Part shown: positions 7,263 to 10,181 of the stretch, piece after piece
Layout: the number at the start of each line of letters is the position of its first letter
Numbering within the stretch: position 1 is the stretch's first letter
Assembly (NCBI GenBank): GCA_964528675.1
Contig: CAZGTU010000135.1
Span: 1 to 10,181, forward strand
Direction of reading: 5' to 3'
Source of the DNA: CAYRTD01 sp964528675
GTDB lineage: Bacteria > Bacteroidota > Bacteroidia > Bacteroidales > GCA-2748055
DNA length: 10,181 nucleotides
Made by a program: the position numbers and the translations under genes
The notes under the pieces: model-generated
Database searches by the model: none
Seen by the model: only the letters and a program-made list of their open reading frames with translations
What the model was told of the DNA's origin: nothing

Positions 7263-7835
7263 TTACAATTTAGTCTGGTCAATAATTGTATAATACCCAC
7301 TGTATTTACCGCTGATGGTGGTGGGTTCACTGTCCACTATGCTTTCAAGTTCATATTCAATGGAATAAAAGCCATTTTCTTCCTGCACTGTAACCTCTCC
7401 GCCCATTATTGGGTAGCGGACTATCCTGGTTGAATTGGTGATCTGAATGTAGGCATCTACGATATTCCCGGGTTTTCTTTCATCCGTATTTTCGATACGA
7501 TAGGTTCCTGCACTGAATTCATCAAGTGAAGGGGAGTTTGCATCCAGGTAAAGCAGGATATTTTCCTGCACGATATTCCTGCTTGCGTAATCGAAAGTTC
7601 CGTCAGTAAAACTGATATCATAATCAGAGCTCATGCTGTCCAGATTCTCTCCCCATATCTCAATAATAGCATTCGGGGTGCTATACTCTTGATTATTAAT
7701 ATAAAACCCATTCCATCCTTCTTCATTCTTGAAAGGATTTTCAGTTTCATCAGGTGTGGGATCATCCGTTTCACAGGAGCTGAGGGCAGTTAGAATAATT
7801 GAAATTCCAATTGAAAGAAGCAGATTTTTTTTCAT
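7263..7835 (-). CDS. Hypothetical lipoprotein
   Basis: This 190-residue protein begins with a lipoprotein signal peptide: MKKN, a hydrophobic stretch, then the lipobox LSSC with the lipidated Cys at 21. The residues after it, CETDDPTPDE, are strongly acidic. In Bacteroidota, acidic residues just after the Cys are associated with export to the cell surface, so surface exposure is inferred. The remainder looks beta-rich, with alternating Tyr, Thr, Ile and Gly and segments such as FSAGTYRIEN and ISGKYSGYYTI near the end. This recalls small Bacteroidota beta-sandwich lipoproteins, but no family is recognised. An upstream in-frame ATG at 7868 would only add residues ahead of a perfect signal peptide and is not used. 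It is transcribed against the metallo-hydrolase gene and has no obvious operon partner. Confidence 0.85.
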   Translation of the reverse strand: MKKNLLLSIGISIILTALSSCETDDPTPDETENPFKNEEGWNGFYINNQEYSTPNAIIEIWGENLDSMSSDYDISFTDGTFDYASRNIVQENILLYLDANSPSLDEFSAGTYRIENTDERKPGNIVDAYIQITNSTRIVRYPIMGGEVTVQEENGFYSIEYELESIVDSEPTTISGKYSGYYTIIDQTKL

Positions 7836-8474
7836 TGTGACCACTGTTGAGCTTATGAAATTGATCAAAGCTTTTTACGATAGTACGAAAATCTGCGTTA
7901 GATGTAATATTTCTTTTATGAACGGCCGGTATTTCTTGTTGAAGGGTTAAAATTAAATGTTGAACGATTTCAGGTGGGTATTAATTTAGAAATCAAAAAC
8001 CATGTTGTCTCTGAAATGGCGATAAAATATAGGGAATAGCTTAGAATTTATTTAGAATCCTATTTAAACACTATAAAGGTTTTCAGGACCGGTTTATTCG
8101 TCCATTTTCACTGGTTTCAACCATTTTTCTTTACTGCCTTCATGCAGTAAGCGTATTCATAACATATCTGTAAATTCAGTCATATAAATTTTAAGTATAA
8201 TAATTACAGTCTGGTAGATTGAAATGATGTTTTATTAACACTGTAAGGAGATTGCAGCGGAATTTTGTACTTAATGAGTTTTTTAAGAATAGAGAAGCCA
8301 GGTGTAAAAAGACATAAATGAATAAAAAAAACCTGACTTCACCAGGGCTTCATAGGGTGCTCCGGCCAGAGCATTTCTATAGCCATGGGGATGAACTTGC
8401 AGCGTCTATGTTCATCATCATTTTGGAATATTTCGATTGATCCGCGAAAATTCGCTCTCTCTGCTACAATTTAT
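7836..8474. other. Long non-coding gap with possible decayed reading frames
   Basis: These 640 bases separate the starts and ends of two minus-strand genes and hold no intact gene. A + frame from 7908 runs to 8147 with a single TAG at 8037-8039; its first part looks protein-like (YERPVFLVEGLKL). In the same triplet phase the minus strand reads MTEFTDML, a TGA (8157-8159), then LLHEGSKEKWLKPVKMDE ending at 8094. A minus frame at 8467-8339 contains KFIPMAIEMLWPEHPMKPW. A + mini-frame at 8274-8321 reads MSFLRIEKPGVKRHK. A 7-bp hairpin (TTACTGC 8131-8137, GCAGTAA 8144-8150) and another (TGCTC 8358-8362, GAGCA 8369-8373) are present. I take this as a relic region. No promoter for the lipoprotein gene was convincingly found in it. 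Confidence 0.4.
8324..8346 (-). terminator. Probable terminator of the sulfatase transcript
   Basis: Read on the minus strand, CCTG (8346-8343) and CAGG (8335-8332) form a short stem with a seven-base loop, followed at once by eight T residues (8331-8324). The stem is short, but a larger alternative pairing of flanking bases (GAAG 8294-8297 with CTTC 8337-8340 and CAGGT 8299-8303 with ACCTG 8331-8335) also exists. It lies about 130 bases after the sulfatase stop. Confidence 0.45.
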
Positions 8475-9836
8475 TTAATGTTTATTTAGATCAGCATTTA
8501 CTCTATTTGCCTTTTCTTTTATCAATTTCAGCAAATAGTTAACCGTATCGGGATGAATTTCAGCCATATTATATTTTTCCGCGGGATCATTTGCCAGATC
8601 AAAAAGTTCCAGAGAAGAAATATCCATGGTTCCATCAGAGAAATTATAGCCGGGTAAACGAAGTTTCCAATTCTTTTTCCTGACTGCTTCAAGTTTTTCC
8701 CCACGGAAATAAAAAAATTCTTTTCGTGGAGATGAAGATTTTCCCAGCAAAAACGGTAAAAGATCATATCCGTCCAGTTCCTTATTATCAGGAATTTCTT
8801 CTCTAATAATACTGGCTATGGTCGGATAAATGTCCATGGTGGTAACAATATCGGATGAAATCTGACCTCCTTTTATATGATTCTTCCAGTAAATGATACC
8901 CGGCACTCTCATCCCACCTTCATAGGTGGTACCTTTTGATCCGTTCAAAAGGCCTGCTGTTCCCTGGTGCCAGGGTTTTACACCTTTTTGCAACATTCTT
9001 CCGGGAAGATTATGCCATGGTCCGTTATCACTTGCGAAGATGATAAGGGTATTTTCTTCAATATTCAATGCCTGAAGTGTTTTGAAAATCTCACCTACAC
9101 TCCAGTCGATCGCTTCGATCACATCTCCATACAAACCACCTTCTGATTTGCCTTTAAATTTATCGATTGTGTTGATTGGTAAGTGCGGCATACTGTAAGG
9201 CAGATAAAGAAAAAAGGGTTTATTATGCTGATTTTTAATAAATTTTAATGCTTCCATCGTATAGTTAATAGTTAAACTATCCTGTTCATAATTGATTACT
9301 TTGGATGGAGTTTCATCAACATACAGATATAAAGGCACATCCGTATTAACCCAGGGTTTAATCATATCATTACTATAGGGTAATCCATAAAAATGATCAA
9401 AACCTCTTCCTGTCGGAAGCATATTTTCGGTTGCATGTCCAAGATGCCATTTCCCAACAGCCATAGTCTTGTATCCTGCACTTTTAAGTAATTCGGAGAT
9501 GATCGGTTCTTTTGCAGGGAAGCCATTTTTTGAGCTTGGCCCCAGGTTTCTGGGTAAGGTATAGATGGGATAACGGCCGGACAGCAATGCAGCTCTTGAA
9601 GGAGTACAGGATGGTGCTGCAACATAGAACGATGTTAATTTCAGGCCTTCTTCGGCCAGTCTGTCGATATTTGGTGTCCTGATATTCGGATTTCCGAAAC
9701 ATCCCAGATCTCCGTATCCCATATCATCTGCATAAAATATGATAATATTGGGTTTTTCGAGGGAATGGTCATGCGGATTGCCATAAGATAAAAAAGCTAT
9801 TGCTGTTACTGTCAAAAAAAGGATTATTTTTTTCAT
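8475..9836 (-). CDS. Secreted type I (formylglycine-dependent) sulfatase, arylsulfatase family
   Basis: This 453-residue enzyme hydrolyses sulfate esters, presumably on an external polysaccharide or other sulfated substrate. Residues 1-19 form a signal peptide (MKKIILFLTV core) without a lipobox, so periplasmic or secreted location is likely. The calcium site is D37-D38 in FYADDMGYGD, with D270-N271 in FASDNGP. The formylglycine motif CTPSR is at 77-81, with C77 as the residue to be oxidised by a maturase. Other active-site residues are K129 and H131 in GKWHLG, H218 in MPHLP and K301 in GSKGTTYEGG. The C-terminal subdomain carries the usual LFDLANDPAE (411-420). Length is standard and no part is missing. 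The subfamily and substrate cannot be read off. No maturase, SusC/SusD or glycoside hydrolase is in view. A long leader with hairpins precedes the gene, and a possible divergent gene lies beyond it. Confidence 0.95.
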   Translation of the reverse strand: MKKIILFLTVTAIAFLSYGNPHDHSLEKPNIIIFYADDMGYGDLGCFGNPNIRTPNIDRLAEEGLKLTSFYVAAPSCTPSRAALLSGRYPIYTLPRNLGPSSKNGFPAKEPIISELLKSAGYKTMAVGKWHLGHATENMLPTGRGFDHFYGLPYSNDMIKPWVNTDVPLYLYVDETPSKVINYEQDSLTINYTMEALKFIKNQHNKPFFLYLPYSMPHLPINTIDKFKGKSEGGLYGDVIEAIDWSVGEIFKTLQALNIEENTLIIFASDNGPWHNLPGRMLQKGVKPWHQGTAGLLNGSKGTTYEGGMRVPGIIYWKNHIKGGQISSDIVTTMDIYPTIASIIREEIPDNKELDGYDLLPFLLGKSSSPRKEFFYFRGEKLEAVRKKNWKLRLPGYNFSDGTMDISSLELFDLANDPAEKYNMAEIHPDTVNYLLKLIKEKANRVNADLNKH

Positions 9837-9872
9837 ATTAATTCTACTTTGATAAATGAAAAGGTTGTTAAT

Positions 9873-9903
9873 AAATCCCCTAAATATTGGATTTTTTCAG
9901 GGG
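9873..9903 (-). promoter_or_regulatory. Competing hairpins in the sulfatase leader
   Basis: Two stems share the bases at 9877-9878 and so exclude each other: AAATCC (9873-9878) with GGATTT (9889-9894), and CCCCT (9877-9881) with AGGGG (9899-9903). The second can be extended by AAA/TTT past a bulged C. They lie 37 to 67 bases before the sulfatase ATG. A leader switch or a protein-binding site is possible; function is inference. Confidence 0.3.
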
Positions 9904-10131
9904 TATCGAAAAACAGAGTTATGGTACATTCAGTAGATCTTCATGATCAGTTAAAAATATAAAAGAATATGGAGAAACCCTAACAGATGGGGTGGGGGTT
10001 GAATTCATATTATGTTAATATCGCATTTGATCTTGTTTATCCTGCTGAACGAAATCTAGTTTATTCTACATGAGATAAAAACAAATATTTGCAAAATCTC
10101 AAACATATAAACACAAAACGCCTGGTACCAC
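9904..10131. promoter_or_regulatory. Divergent intergenic region with promoter-like elements
   Basis: On the minus strand TATGTTTG (10107-10100) fits the Bacteroidetes -7 consensus TAnnTTTG exactly. TGTG about 20 bases upstream is a one-mismatch -33 element, giving a predicted sulfatase leader of roughly 250 bases. Next to it is a perfect 10-bp palindrome, CAAATATTTG (10082-10091), which reads AATATTTG, one mismatch from the -7 consensus, on either strand. A G-rich run GGGGTGGGGG (9989-9998) is flanked by AACCC (9976-9980) and GGGTT (9996-10000), which can pair. No tRNA or attachment site is seen. Confidence 0.4.
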
Positions 10132-10181
10132 ATGAAGATTGAACCTCAACTAGAGTCCATTAACCCGTTTATAAGGATGAC
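10132..10181 (+). CDS. Possible N-terminus of a divergent gene (partial)
   Basis: An ATG at 10132 opens a frame that stays open to the window edge, giving 16 codons that begin MKIEPQLESINPFIRM. An in-frame TAA at 10108-10110 limits upstream extension. The peptide looks like a soluble protein start, and its position, divergent from the sulfatase beyond a promoter-like region, would suit a regulator. The family cannot be told from 16 residues, and no Shine-Dalgarno is visible. Confidence 0.4.
   Translation, partial: MKIEPQLESINPFIRM

Noticed and set aside
7836..7868. Eleven-residue N-terminal extension of the lipoprotein from the ATG at 7868
   Set aside because: It would place extra residues before a textbook lipoprotein signal peptide starting MKKN at 7835.
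7729..7950. Plus-strand frame of 73 codons across the lipoprotein start
   Set aside because: Largely antisense to the lipoprotein signal peptide region, with no ribosome site or recognisable domain.

Overview
The window looks like a chromosomal segment of a Bacteroidota (Bacteroidetes) bacterium, probably a marine or sediment member of the Bacteroidales/Marinilabiliales type. The base composition is AT-rich. Most starts have no clear Shine-Dalgarno. There is an S46 dipeptidyl peptidase, a family concentrated in this phylum, and an archaeal-type UbiA prenyltransferase beside kdsC and maf. A lipoprotein carries an acidic stretch after its cysteine, and a secreted formylglycine sulfatase is present. 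No rRNA, tRNA, CRISPR array or intact insertion sequence was recognised. The lineage call rests on family knowledge and not on a search.

Layout. Positions 1-479 hold at most the tail of an incoming + strand gene (stop at 66-68), a stretch with protein-like but stop-interrupted minus-strand frames and several hairpins, and a strong intrinsic terminator (324-366). From 480 to 6075 six + strand genes are packed with gaps of 26, -8, -7, 6 and 11 bases and are very probably one operon: an acidic protein of unknown function, a Rossmann/DUF2520 protein, a KdsC-type HAD phosphatase, a UbiA-family prenyltransferase, a Maf nucleotide pyrophosphatase, and a secreted S46 peptidase whose specificity residue is of the DPP11 (Asp/Glu) type. 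After a 105-base gap comes a metallo-beta-lactamase-fold hydrolase (6181-7203), probably in the same transcription direction but possibly with its own promoter.

Convergent to these, on the minus strand, are a small orphan lipoprotein (7263-7835) and a secreted type I sulfatase (8475-9836). They are separated by about 640 non-coding bases with traces of decayed reading frames and a terminator for the sulfatase transcript. The last 345 bases are a divergent regulatory region: a long sulfatase leader with competing hairpins, a -7 element matching the Bacteroidetes consensus on the minus strand, a perfect 10-bp palindrome, and the first 16 codons of a possible divergent + strand gene starting at 10132.

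How the genes fit together. The operon mixes envelope biogenesis (Kdo for lipid A core; a prenylated lipid), nucleotide-pool housekeeping (Maf) and periplasmic peptide processing (DPP11-type). The sulfatase points to removal of sulfate from an external polysaccharide or sulfated ester, but no SusC/SusD pair, glycoside hydrolase or sulfatase-maturing enzyme lies in view. No complete new system is evident. The most unusual material is in the non-coding stretches: the protein-like interrupted frame at 58-321, the similar relics at 7908-8470, and the unknown protein heading the operon behind an uncharacteristically strong ribosome binding site.
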